Of a DNA stretch of 64,000 bases, positions 26,132 to 34,713 are shown one piece after another; position 1 is the stretch's first letter; each line of letters begins with the position of its first letter. Position numbers and translations under genes: made by a program. The notes below the pieces were generated by a model. That model had not been told where the DNA came from. It saw only the letters and a program-made list of their open reading frames with translations, and did no database searches. The DNA comes from Sphingomonas suaedae (GTDB lineage Bacteria > Pseudomonadota > Alphaproteobacteria > Sphingomonadales > Sphingomonadaceae). The stretch spans positions 1,612,001-1,676,000 of the forward strand of contig NZ_CP042239.1 of NCBI RefSeq assembly GCF_007833215.1, read 5' to 3'.

Positions 26132-26899
26132 TCAGATCCCGCCCGACATGACCGCGCGCCCGCTTTCTTCCAGCCGCCGGGTCAGATCGTCGATGCACGC
26201 CTGAACCAGCGCGGGGTCGGTCGCACGCACCACGAAATTCGCGCCGGTACGCCCTTCGCGGAAAAAGGGGTAGCTGCCGATCGCGACGCCTTCATGCGCC
26301 TTTTCGGTCTCGCGCAGCAGATCGGCGATCTCGCTTTCCGCGACCCAGCAGCCGATCGTTCCGCTCACCACCGGCTTTCCGCCCTCCAGCGTGCCGGTCA
26401 GCGCGTCGAGCATCCCCGCAGTGATCGACGGCACCCCGGCAAGGATCAGGATATTGCCGATGCGAATGCCCGGCGCGCCCGACATGCGATTGACGATCAG
26501 GTCCGCGCCCTCCGGCACCCGCGCCATCCGCAGCCGCGCGTCGGTCAGGCCACCGCGCGTCTCATAATGTTTCTCCAGCACCGCGCGCGCCTGGGGGTGG
26601 ACCACCACCGGCACGCCAAGCGCCGCCGCGATCGCATCGACGGTGATGTCGTCATGCGTCGGCCCGATTCCGCCGGTGGTGAAGCAATAGTCATAGCTGG
26701 TGCGGATCGCGTTCACCGCTGCGACGATCCGCTCCTGAACGTCCGGCACCACGCGCACTTCGGACAGGCGAATGCCCTGGACGTTGAGCCACAGCGCGAT
26801 CTGCGCGACATTCTTGTCCTGGGTCCGACCCGAAAGGATCTCGTCGCCGATCACGACAAGTCCTGCTGTCCAGATGCGTTCGCTCATATCGAACGCCAT
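26132..26899 (-). CDS. CinA-type molybdopterin-binding domain protein
   Basis: 255 aa from the ATG at 26899 (GTG at 26908 and ATG at 26887 possible). The MoaB/Mog-like domain is clear: GDEILSGRTQDKN, and FTTGGIGPTHDDITVDAIA at about 75-93. It lacks the C-terminal nicotinamide-mononucleotide deamidase domain of full CinA, so it belongs to the short one-domain class, whose role is unsettled. It is divergent from map with only about 50 nt between the starts. Confidence 0.9.
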   Translation of the reverse strand: MAFDMSERIWTAGLVVIGDEILSGRTQDKNVAQIALWLNVQGIRLSEVRVVPDVQERIVAAVNAIRTSYDYCFTTGGIGPTHDDITVDAIAAALGVPVVVHPQARAVLEKHYETRGGLTDARLRMARVPEGADLIVNRMSGAPGIRIGNILILAGVPSITAGMLDALTGTLEGGKPVVSGTIGCWVAESEIADLLRETEKAHEGVAIGSYPFFREGRTGANFVVRATDPALVQACIDDLTRRLEESGRAVMSGGI

Positions 26900-26951
26900 A
26901 GCGTGCACCCGCGGCCTCGCAAAGCGCCGACATTTCCCCTATATCGTCGCG

Positions 26952-27779
26952 ATGACCGACTATGTTGCCGTAACCGCCGACACGAACTTCGCCCGCGACG
27001 GGGCGATCAAACTCTACGGGTCCGACGGGTTCGCCGGAATGCGGGCCGCGGGCAGGCTCGCTGCGGAGATTCTCGACGCGCTCGTGCCGCATGTCGTGCC
27101 CGGCGTGACCACGGCGGAGCTCGATGACATCGTCCACCGCATGACGCTCGACGGCGGCGCGGTCCCCGCGACGCTGGGCTATCGCGGCTATACGCACAGC
27201 TGCTGCATCAGTATCAACCATGTCGTCTGCCACGGCATTCCGGGGTCCAAGACGCTGAAGGATGGTGACATCGTCAATATCGACGTCACGCCCCTGCTCA
27301 ACGGGTGGCACGGCGACACCAGCCGCATGTATCTCGTCGGCGACGTGCCGCTGAAGGCACGCCGCCTCGTCGACGTCACCTATGAGTGCCTGATGATCGG
27401 CATCGAGCACGCAAAGCCCGGCAACACGATGGGCGATATCGGACACGCGATTCAGCGCCATGCCGAAAAGCACCGCTATGGCGTCGTCCGCGACTTCTGC
27501 GGCCATGGCCTTGGCCGCGTGTTTCACGACGCGCCCGAAGTCGTCCATGTCGGCCGCCCCGGCACCGGGCCTGAGCTGCGCCCCGGCATGTTCTTCACCA
27601 TCGAACCGATGATCAACATCGGTCGCCCCGACGTGAAGCTGCTCGACGATGGCTGGACGGCGGTCACGCGCGATCGCTCGCTCTCGGCGCAATTCGAACA
27701 TTCGATCGGCATTACCGAAACCGGATGCGAGATATTCACCCAGTCGCCCACCGGGCGCCACAACCCGCCGTATCTGTGA
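26952..27779 (+). CDS. map: Methionine aminopeptidase, type I
   Basis: 275 aa from the ATG at 26952; the open frame from 26772 overlaps the divergent gene. Metal ligands of the pita-bread fold are all visible: DGDIVNIDVTPLLNGWHGDTSRMY (two Asp), FCGHGLGRVFH (His), FTIEPM (Glu) and a late Glu in AQFEHSI. The enzyme removes the initiator Met cotranslationally. The N-terminal 35 residues lack zinc-finger motifs. A 60-aa HTH-like gene follows after 13 nt. Confidence 0.96.
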   Translation: MTDYVAVTADTNFARDGAIKLYGSDGFAGMRAAGRLAAEILDALVPHVVPGVTTAELDDIVHRMTLDGGAVPATLGYRGYTHSCCISINHVVCHGIPGSKTLKDGDIVNIDVTPLLNGWHGDTSRMYLVGDVPLKARRLVDVTYECLMIGIEHAKPGNTMGDIGHAIQRHAEKHRYGVVRDFCGHGLGRVFHDAPEVVHVGRPGTGPELRPGMFFTIEPMINIGRPDVKLLDDGWTAVTRDRSLSAQFEHSIGITETGCEIFTQSPTGRHNPPYL

Positions 27780-27792
27780 GGGTTGGCGCATA

Positions 27793-27975
27793 ATGGCCGA
27801 GGGAAAGTTCGAGCGCCACCGCCAGCCATGGCGGCAGGACGAGATTCAGAAGCTGCATACGCTGGCGAAGAAGGGCATGGCGCTGAAGGCCATCGCCAAG
27901 GCGCTGACCCGCAGCGAGGAATCGGTCAAGGACCGCGCCAAGGAAGACGGCCTGACCATCGCGAAGTTGCGGTGA
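27793..27975 (+). CDS. Small HTH-like protein downstream of map
   Basis: 60 aa from the ATG at 27793. The segment LAKKGMALKAIAKALTRSEESVKDRAKEDGL (quoted as two halves, LAKKGMALKAIAKALTR and SEESVKDRAKEDGL) looks like a Myb/sigma-like helix-turn-helix. It is basic, suggesting nucleic-acid binding. The 13-nt gap to map suggests co-transcription. A family B palindrome follows at once. Confidence 0.72.
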   Translation: MAEGKFERHRQPWRQDEIQKLHTLAKKGMALKAIAKALTRSEESVKDRAKEDGLTIAKLR

Positions 27976-27982
27976 GGGTTCA

Positions 27983-28117
27983 AATCCTCCCCGGAACGGG
28001 GAGGGGGACCGCGACGCGAAGCGGCGTGGTGGAGGGGGGCCGAGGCACCGGACTCCCTTGCCTCCCGCCCCCTCCACCATCCTTCGGATGGTCCCCCTCC
28101 CCGTTCCGGGGAGGATT
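27983..28117. repeat. Palindromic element, family B copy 2
   Basis: 135 bp with outer arms AATCCTCCCCGGAACGGGGA and GGGGAGGATT. The right arm ends exactly where the next ATG begins (28118), so its GGGGAGG is the ribosome-binding sequence of the BaiN-like gene. Confidence 0.92.
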
Positions 28118-29287
28118 ATGAACTACGACGCCATCATCCTTGGCGCAGGCGCAGCCGGCCTGATGTGCGCGCTCACCGCCGGCCAGCGCGGCCGCCGCGT
28201 GCTGCTGATCGACCATGCCGATCAGGTCGGGAAAAAGATCCTGATCTCCGGCGGCGGCCGCTGCAATTTCACCAATCTCGGCATCGCCCCCGACCGCTAC
28301 CTCTCCGCCAACCCGCATTTCGCCAAGTCCGCGCTGCGCCGCTACACCCAGCATGATTTCATCGACCTGGTCGACCGGCACGGCATCGCCTGGCACGAAA
28401 AGACGCTCGGCCAGCTCTTCTGCGACGGCAGCGCCAAGCAGATCGTCGCGATGCTGCGCGACGAATGCGAAGCGGGCGGCGTCGAAATTGCGCTCGGCCA
28501 CGCGATCCGCGACGTGACCCACGCCGACGGCAGCTACACCGTCACCTGGGGCGACCGCAGCGTCAGCGCCCCCGCGCTCGTCATCGCCACCGGCGGCCCC
28601 TCGATCCCCAAAATGGGCGCGACCGGCTTCGCCTATGACCTCGCCCGCAAGTTCGGCCTCAAGGTGGTCGAACCCCGCCCCGCGCTCGTCCCGCTCACCC
28701 TCGGCGGGGACGAGGTGCTGTTCCGCGAACTCTCCGGCGTCGCCGCCCCGGTCGCCGCCCGCGCCGGAAAAACCAGCTTCCGCGAAGCCGCCCTGTTCAC
28801 CCATCGCGGCCTGTCCGGCCCGGCGATCCTCCAGATCAGCTCCTATTGGCGCCACGGTCAGCCGGTCGCGATCGACTTCCTGCCCGACCGCGCCCCCGGT
28901 TGGCTGACCGAGGCGAAGCGCAACGCCCCGCGCACCACCCTGCGCAAGCTGCTCGGCGACGCCCTGCCCAACCGCCTCGCCGACACGCTAGCCGACCAGC
29001 TCGGGCTCGACGGCGAACTCCACGCCGCCGCCGGCAAGCGCCTCGCGCAAGTCGAACGCGCTCTCGCCGCCTGGGCCTTCCACCCCAACGGCACCGAAGG
29101 CTATGCCAAGGCCGAAGTGACGATCGGCGGCATCAGCACCGCCGAACTCTCCTCCCAGACGATGGAGGCCCGCGCCGTCCCCGGCCTCTACGCGATCGGC
29201 GAAGCGGTCGACGTCACCGGCTGGCTCGGCGGCTATAATTTCCAATGGGCCTGGTCGAGCGGCTGGGCTGCTGGGATGGCGGTTTGA
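28118..29287 (+). CDS. BaiN/HI0933-family FAD-dependent oxidoreductase
   Basis: 389 aa from the ATG at 28118; the frame upstream lies in the repeat. The N-terminal dinucleotide fold is LGAGAAGLMCA, the family hallmark SGGGRCNFTN is at about 43-52, a TGGPSIPKMGATG segment is in the middle, and WLGGYNFQWAWSSG is the C-terminal FAD contact. Members are flavoproteins related to BaiN and the YhiN/HI0933 group; the physiological substrate is unknown. Its ribosome site is supplied by the palindromic element. Confidence 0.93.
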   Translation: MNYDAIILGAGAAGLMCALTAGQRGRRVLLIDHADQVGKKILISGGGRCNFTNLGIAPDRYLSANPHFAKSALRRYTQHDFIDLVDRHGIAWHEKTLGQLFCDGSAKQIVAMLRDECEAGGVEIALGHAIRDVTHADGSYTVTWGDRSVSAPALVIATGGPSIPKMGATGFAYDLARKFGLKVVEPRPALVPLTLGGDEVLFRELSGVAAPVAARAGKTSFREAALFTHRGLSGPAILQISSYWRHGQPVAIDFLPDRAPGWLTEAKRNAPRTTLRKLLGDALPNRLADTLADQLGLDGELHAAAGKRLAQVERALAAWAFHPNGTEGYAKAEVTIGGISTAELSSQTMEARAVPGLYAIGEAVDVTGWLGGYNFQWAWSSGWAAGMAV

Positions 29288-29293
29288 CCTGCT

Positions 29294-29467
29294 AAATTCC
29301 TCCCCTGCACGGCAGGGGAGGTGGCATTGCGCAGCAATGACGGAGGGGCCGCCCCGAAGAGGGCGGAACTTTGCCGAGCTGTTCACGGCCCTCTGCGGGG
29401 CCGCCCCTCCACCACGCCCTTCGGGCGCGGTCCCCCTCCCCTGAGGCAAGCTCAGGGGAGGAATTTA
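29294..29467. repeat. Palindromic element, family B copy 3 (longer variant)
   Basis: About 174 bp, beginning AAATTCCTCCCCTGCACGGC and ending CTCAGGGGAGGAATTT. A central extra inverted repeat (GGGGCCGCCCC-type at about 29347-29408) makes it longer than the other copies. It fills the gap between the BaiN-like and TPR genes. Confidence 0.85.
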
Positions 29468-29542
29468 CGCGCAGCCCCCGCCCGATTTCGACCGTTGCCG
29501 CCGCCGTTCCCCGATGCCACAACGCCGTGCGGAAGGAACCCG

Positions 29543-31522
29543 ATGCGCACCACCGCCATTGTCTTGTCGTTGCTGCTTGTCCTCCCCGCCGCTGCGCAGG
29601 ACGCCCCTCCCCCCGCGCTCCCCACCCTCAGCGCACAGGATCAGGCCCGCGCCGACACCCTGCTGATCCAGGCCGCCGAACACCTCATTGCCGGACGCCG
29701 TGCCGATGCCGCGCCGCTGATCCGCGACGCGCTCGCGCTTGCCGGTCCCGCCGACGATGTCGCGAAGCTGCAAGGCCAGACCCAGTTCGAAATCTATTCG
29801 CGCTGGCTCGACGCCCGCGCCGCCGCAATGAAGGCGCGCGACTTCGCGACCTTCGCCCGCTGGGCCTGGCTCACCGCCGCCTATCGGATGAAGGGCACGG
29901 CCGAGCGGACCAGCGAGACCGGTCCGGTCGCATCCGACGATATCGACGACATCTTCTTCATGACCTACGGCCTCGTCCTTGCGGGCGAGGAGGATCGCGC
30001 CCGCGCCTTTCTGGCCCCCTTCGCCGCCGCACCCGACCCCAGCTTCGAAATCGCCTTTGCCACGGACATGGCGGGGCGTGCGGTCAGCGTCCAGAATTGG
30101 GGTGGACAGGACAAGCCCCGTGCCGCGCGCCTCGTCGCCTTCGCCATCGCCGCTTTCGACCGCCCCGCCGCCCGTGCGCCCGATGCGGTGCGCGACCTTT
30201 ACCGCGTCCAGGGCCAGATCCTGCGCACCGCCGGAGACTTTGCCGGTGCCCGCGCCGCCTATGCCAAAGCGCGCAAGCCCGGCACGCCGCCCGCCGACGC
30301 GGAACTCGCGCTGATGTTCGCGATGGGAGAGGTCGATGCGGGCGTCCGCGCCGTCCAGCAGATGCTGGGCGAATCCCCCTCCCCCGCCCTCTCGCGCGCG
30401 GCGGCTGACAAGCTGGTCGAGATCGCGGGCCAGACCGGCAGCGGCAACGCCGCCACCATCGCAATCTATGAGCGCGTCTATCCGGTCTATCAGCGCCTGC
30501 TGAAGTTCGACGATCTCAAGCTCCAGAATGCCGGATCGGTGCTCGCCAACCTCTATGTCGAAACCGGCGAACCGGCGCGCGCCGAGCCGATTCTGACCGG
30601 CCTGCTCGCCAGCGCCGAGAAACGCTGGGGGCCGGAGTCCAACGGTGCACTGACATACGTTCTCGAACTCGCCGGAGCGGTCGAGGCGCAGAACCGGCTG
30701 GCCGAGGCGGAATTGCTCTATCGCCGCATCTGGAACCTTTCGCTGCGCTACGACAATTACGAGCCGGACGATTCGCGCGAGGCGTTCGAGGGGATTACCC
30801 GCACATTGCTGGCGCGCGGTCTGGTGGCCGACGCACTTGCCTTCACCGCTGACGGCATCGCCCGCGTCCGCGCGGCCGGGGACGAGATCAATGTCTGGCG
30901 CCGCATGTTCTACCTGCTCGCCCGCGCCGACGCGCTCGAAGCGTCAGGCGCGCTGGCGGATGCGGAGACGCTGGCGCGGGAAGCCGTGTCGCTCGGCGAC
31001 AGCGACGAAAAGATGAACATCGCCGCCGCCTTCGACGATCCCAATGTCTTCGCCCGCGCCCGGCTCGCGCATTTGCAGGAGCGACAGGGTCGCGCTGCGG
31101 AGGCCGAGCCGATCCGCCGCCTGCTGCTCAGGAAGATCGAGCAGAACGACATGATCCCCTGGGAGGGCGAATATCGCACCGCCGCCCTGCTCGCGCTTGC
31201 CGCGAACCTGACGATGCAGGGGAAGGAGGAGGGAACGAAGCTGTTCGGCGAGCGGCTGGCGGCGAGCACGCGGATCTACGGCACCGACAGCCCCCAGTCG
31301 CTCGACGTCGCCGAGCCCTTCGCGCGCGCACTGCTGCAATCCGGCCGTGCGGGCGCGGCGCTCACCCCGGCCCGCGTCGCGCTCGCGGCGCGGACCTCGG
31401 CGCGCTTCGTCGGCGATGCAGCGCGGGCGAGCGCCAGCGACATCGCCCTCGCCCGCAAACGCACCGAAGCCGCCCGGCTGATGGTCGAGGCGGCATGGCA
31501 GGCGAGCCGAAGCGGCGGCTAA
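29543..31522 (+). CDS. Secreted tetratricopeptide-repeat-like protein
   Basis: 659 aa from the ATG at 29543, preceded by GGAAGGA; the frame upstream to 29321 lies in a repeat. The signal peptide is about residues 1-18 (PAAAQ). The rest is almost wholly alpha-helical, with degenerate TPR units such as TAGDFAGARAAYAKAR, AENQNRLAEAELLYRRIW-like AQNRLAEAELLYRRIW, LYVETGEPARAEPILTGLL and ALLQSGRAGAALTPARVAL. It is probably a periplasmic protein-interaction scaffold. No catalytic motif was seen. Confidence 0.82.
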   Translation: MRTTAIVLSLLLVLPAAAQDAPPPALPTLSAQDQARADTLLIQAAEHLIAGRRADAAPLIRDALALAGPADDVAKLQGQTQFEIYSRWLDARAAAMKARDFATFARWAWLTAAYRMKGTAERTSETGPVASDDIDDIFFMTYGLVLAGEEDRARAFLAPFAAAPDPSFEIAFATDMAGRAVSVQNWGGQDKPRAARLVAFAIAAFDRPAARAPDAVRDLYRVQGQILRTAGDFAGARAAYAKARKPGTPPADAELALMFAMGEVDAGVRAVQQMLGESPSPALSRAAADKLVEIAGQTGSGNAATIAIYERVYPVYQRLLKFDDLKLQNAGSVLANLYVETGEPARAEPILTGLLASAEKRWGPESNGALTYVLELAGAVEAQNRLAEAELLYRRIWNLSLRYDNYEPDDSREAFEGITRTLLARGLVADALAFTADGIARVRAAGDEINVWRRMFYLLARADALEASGALADAETLAREAVSLGDSDEKMNIAAAFDDPNVFARARLAHLQERQGRAAEAEPIRRLLLRKIEQNDMIPWEGEYRTAALLALAANLTMQGKEEGTKLFGERLAASTRIYGTDSPQSLDVAEPFARALLQSGRAGAALTPARVALAARTSARFVGDAARASASDIALARKRTEAARLMVEAAWQASRSGG

Positions 31523-31538
31523 GGCAGACCGTTCAACC

Positions 31539-33881
31539 CTACCGCTTCTTCCCCTGATGGCGGATATTCGCCGGTCGCCCGCGCCGGTGCAGCGGGCGCG
31601 GCGGTCCGCCCTTGCGGCGGCGGTCGCCATCGCCACCCGGCCCCGACCCGCTGCCCTTGCCGTCGGGCAGTTCGAAGCGCAGCGCGCCGGACACCGGGTT
31701 CGCCTCGGCGAGCCGCAGCTTGAGCCGCTGGCCCAATGCGAATTCTTCCCCGGTCTCTTCGCCCACCAGTCGCTGCGCCGCCTCGTCATAGCGGAAATAT
31801 TCGCGGCCCAGATCGCGGACCGGGACCAGCCCGTCGCCGCCGATCCCCTCAACCGTCGCGAAGAATCCGAAATTCTGCACGCCGGTGATCCGCGCCTCCA
31901 GCACCTCGCCGACATGGCTGGCGAGATAGGCGGCGACATAGCGGTCGATCGTGTCGCGCTCCGCCTCCATCGCGCGGCGCTCCAGCTTGCTGATGAGTTC
32001 GCCGGTCCGCTCCATGTCCTTGTCGGACGGCAATTCGCCGCCCGGACCCAGCTTGAACGCCTCGGTCAGCGCGCGGTGAACCACCAGATCGGCATAGCGG
32101 CGGATCGGCGAGGTGAAATGCGCGTAGCTGCCCAGCGACAGTCCGAAATGCCCGGCATTCTGCGGGCCGTAATAGGCTTGCGTCTGGGTCCGCAGCACCT
32201 GGGTCATCACCTCGGCGTGAAAATCCGCCTCCTTGGTGCGCGCGATGACATGGTTGAACGTCTTGGGCCGGATCACCTGCCCCAGCGCGAATTCGACATC
32301 GAGCGTCTTGAGATACTCCTTGAGCGCGACCAGCTTTTCGCGGCTCGGCGGCTCGTGGATGCGGTACATCACCGGCGCCTTCTTCTTTTCCAGCGCCTTT
32401 GCCGCCGCGACATTCGCCGCGATCATATAATCCTCGATCAGTTTGTGCGCGTCGAGCCGCTCGCGCGGTGCGACCGACAGGATGCGCCCCTTCTCGTCGA
32501 GCACGATCCGCCGTTCGGGCAGGTCCAGATCAAGCGGCTCGCGCTTCGCCCGCGCCTTGTTGAGCGCCGCCCAGCAGTCCCATAGGGGTTGGAGGATTTT
32601 CCTTAGCCCCTCCCCTTCAGGGAAGGGGTTGGGGTGGGGCAGTGCGTCAGCCGCGTCGTCCGGAGGTGAGGCCCCACCCCCAACCCCTCCCCTGAAGGGG
32701 AGGGGCTTTTCATCAATGGTCGCCTGCGCATCCTCATAGGCGATATTCGCCGCCAGCTTCACCACCGCCCGGCTGAACCGCCAGTCCCGGATCTCGCCAT
32801 CCGCCGAAATCCGCATATGGCACGCCAGCGCCGCGCGCTCGACGCCCTGCTTCAGCGAACAGACATCCGCCGAGAGGACCTCGGGCAGCATCGGCACCAC
32901 GCGGTCGGGAAAATAGACGCTGTTCCCCCGCTTGCGCGCCTCGCGGTCGAGCAGCGATCCGGGACGGACGTAGAAGCTGACGTCCGCGATCGCGACGATC
33001 GCCTTCCACCCGCCCTTGTTGGCGGGGTCGTCGTCGGGCGTCGCCCACACCGCATCGTCATGGTCGCGCGCATCGGCGGGATCGATCGCGACGATGGGAA
33101 GGTCGGTCAGGTTCTCCCGTCCCTCACCCAGCGGCTGCTTCGCCACCCGCTCCGCCTCGGCCAGCAATTCCTCCGAAAACACGTTCGGAATCTCATGCTT
33201 GTGGATCGCGATCAGCGAAAAGCTGCGCGGCGCGAACGGATCGCCCAATATCTCCGTCACCTTGGCGAAGGTGCGCGATCCCCGGCCGCTGATGTCAGCC
33301 ATCACCAGATCGCCCGGCTCGGCGCCGTTGCGCTCCGAAATGACGGGGCTTGCGCGCTCCTTCTTCTCCAACCCCTGGAGATAGAGCCGCCCGCCCTCTT
33401 CCTTTACGACGCCCAGAATCGCCTCGTCGCCCTTGGCGAGCTTCTTCATCGGATGGGCAATCCAGCCCTTCCCCGCCTCTTCGGTGCGCGCGAGGATGCG
33501 GTCGCCGACACCCAGCGCGCCACCCGGCCCGCGCCTCTCGCGCACGCGCAGCCGCGGCACGGGAATGCCCTCGGCTTCCCAGCGCTCCGGCACCGCCCAG
33601 ACGGTATCGCCATCGGCCTCGACGATGCGCAGCACCGTCACCTTGGGCACGCCGCCCATCTTGTGAAACGCGCGGCCGGGCGCGGTATCGACCAGCCCCT
33701 CGTCCGCCATATCCTTGAGCAGCGCCTTGAGCGCGATCTTCTCCTGCCCCGACAGGCCGAATGCGCGCGCAATCTCGCGCTTGCCCGCTGGCTTGTCCGA
33801 CGACGTGATGAAATCGATGATCTGCTGCCGCGTGGGCATACCCGGCGCGGGCTTGTTCTTTGTTTTGTTCTGTCTTGTCAT
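31539..33881 (-). CDS. rnr: Ribonuclease R with inserted palindromic peptide
   Basis: 780 aa from the ATG at 33881; the longer frame is not needed. Domains: winged helix (about 13-65), cold-shock region, the RNB exonuclease domain with catalytic aspartates in AIDPADARDHDDAVWA (about 278), HFTSPIRRYADL (about 565), and an S1 domain (GEVLEARITGVQNFGFFATVE), then a basic tail. RNase R degrades structured RNA 3' to 5'. Residues about 392-426 (KPLPFRGGVGGG to EGEGLRK) are encoded by a family A palindrome and interrupt the RNB domain between an EDAQATID helix and PLWDCW. Confidence 0.95.
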   Translation of the reverse strand: MTRQNKTKNKPAPGMPTRQQIIDFITSSDKPAGKREIARAFGLSGQEKIALKALLKDMADEGLVDTAPGRAFHKMGGVPKVTVLRIVEADGDTVWAVPERWEAEGIPVPRLRVRERRGPGGALGVGDRILARTEEAGKGWIAHPMKKLAKGDEAILGVVKEEGGRLYLQGLEKKERASPVISERNGAEPGDLVMADISGRGSRTFAKVTEILGDPFAPRSFSLIAIHKHEIPNVFSEELLAEAERVAKQPLGEGRENLTDLPIVAIDPADARDHDDAVWATPDDDPANKGGWKAIVAIADVSFYVRPGSLLDREARKRGNSVYFPDRVVPMLPEVLSADVCSLKQGVERAALACHMRISADGEIRDWRFSRAVVKLAANIAYEDAQATIDEKPLPFRGGVGGGASPPDDAADALPHPNPFPEGEGLRKILQPLWDCWAALNKARAKREPLDLDLPERRIVLDEKGRILSVAPRERLDAHKLIEDYMIAANVAAAKALEKKKAPVMYRIHEPPSREKLVALKEYLKTLDVEFALGQVIRPKTFNHVIARTKEADFHAEVMTQVLRTQTQAYYGPQNAGHFGLSLGSYAHFTSPIRRYADLVVHRALTEAFKLGPGGELPSDKDMERTGELISKLERRAMEAERDTIDRYVAAYLASHVGEVLEARITGVQNFGFFATVEGIGGDGLVPVRDLGREYFRYDEAAQRLVGEETGEEFALGQRLKLRLAEANPVSGALRFELPDGKGSGSGPGGDGDRRRKGGPPRPLHRRGRPANIRHQGKKR
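32604..32708. repeat. Palindromic element, family A copy 2, inside rnr
   Basis: Arms at 32604-32640 and 32670-32708 match family A copy 1 (AGCCCCTCCCCTTCAGGG, GGTTGGGGTGGGGC). The inner part differs. The element is read in frame through the RNase R gene without a stop codon, adding about 35 residues, so its length there must be a multiple of three. Confidence 0.92.
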
Positions 33882-34011
33882 TGAACCCCAAGATAGTGCG
33901 CGGCGCCACCAAGTCCAATCTCCCCAACGAAATATGCGGCATCGATCGCGCCCGGCCCGCACAGCGGCGCCTATGATAGGTCAAGATACCCTACCCGCAG
34001 GATCCCGGCTC

Positions 34012-34710
34012 ATGAAGGTAACCCGTCGCCACCTGTTCGCAGCCCTCGCCGCAGGGAGCGCCGCGCTCGCCAGCCGACCGCTGATCGCGTCCGAAGGCGT
34101 CAAATCGGCGATCACCCCCGACGCGGCATTGGCGACGCTCAAAAAGGGGAACCAGGCGTTCACCATGGGCCATGCGTTCAACTACGGCCTGAACGACAGC
34201 CAGCGCCGCGCCTTTCTGGCCGGCCAGCGCCCCTTTGCGACGATTGTTTGCTGTTCCGACAGCCGCGCGGCCCCGGAACAGATTTTCGAAACCGGCGTGG
34301 GCCAGCTGTTCGTCGTGCGCAATGCGGGGAGCACGGTAGCCAATCCCCAGGCGATGGGCAGCATCGAATATTCGGTCGCCCATCTGGGCGTTCCACTGGT
34401 CGTCGTCCTCGGTCACACCTCCTGCGGCGCCGTGAAGGCCGCGATCGACGTGGCGGACAAGAAGGCGGTTCTTCCGGGCAGCCTTGGCGCGATGGTCGAT
34501 CCGATCGTGCCTGCGGTGCACACCGCGCAAAAGATCGCCGGCGACCTGGTCGAAAATTCGATCCGCGAAAATATCCACCATGTCGTCCACGACCTGCGTG
34601 CGCCCGGCCAGCGGTTGCTTGCCGAACCACGCCGGTCCGGCAAGCTCAAGATCGTCGGCGCCGAATATCATTTCGCATCGGGGATCGTCGAGTTTTTCGA
34701 CGTCGAATAA
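34012..34710 (+). CDS. Tat-exported beta-carbonic anhydrase
   Basis: 232 aa from the ATG at 34012 (an alternative upstream ATG at 33973 would add 13 residues). The N-terminus has a twin-arginine motif (VTRRHLFAAL) and hydrophobic stretch, so export by Tat is likely. Zinc ligands of beta-class enzymes are present: CSDSR (C81, D83, R85) and GHTSCGA (H135, C138). It interconverts CO2 and bicarbonate, here in the periplasm. Convergent with the TPR-like gene, whose stop is 4 nt away. Confidence 0.93.
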   Translation: MKVTRRHLFAALAAGSAALASRPLIASEGVKSAITPDAALATLKKGNQAFTMGHAFNYGLNDSQRRAFLAGQRPFATIVCCSDSRAAPEQIFETGVGQLFVVRNAGSTVANPQAMGSIEYSVAHLGVPLVVVLGHTSCGAVKAAIDVADKKAVLPGSLGAMVDPIVPAVHTAQKIAGDLVENSIRENIHHVVHDLRAPGQRLLAEPRRSGKLKIVGAEYHFASGIVEFFDVE

Positions 34711-34713
34711 CGG

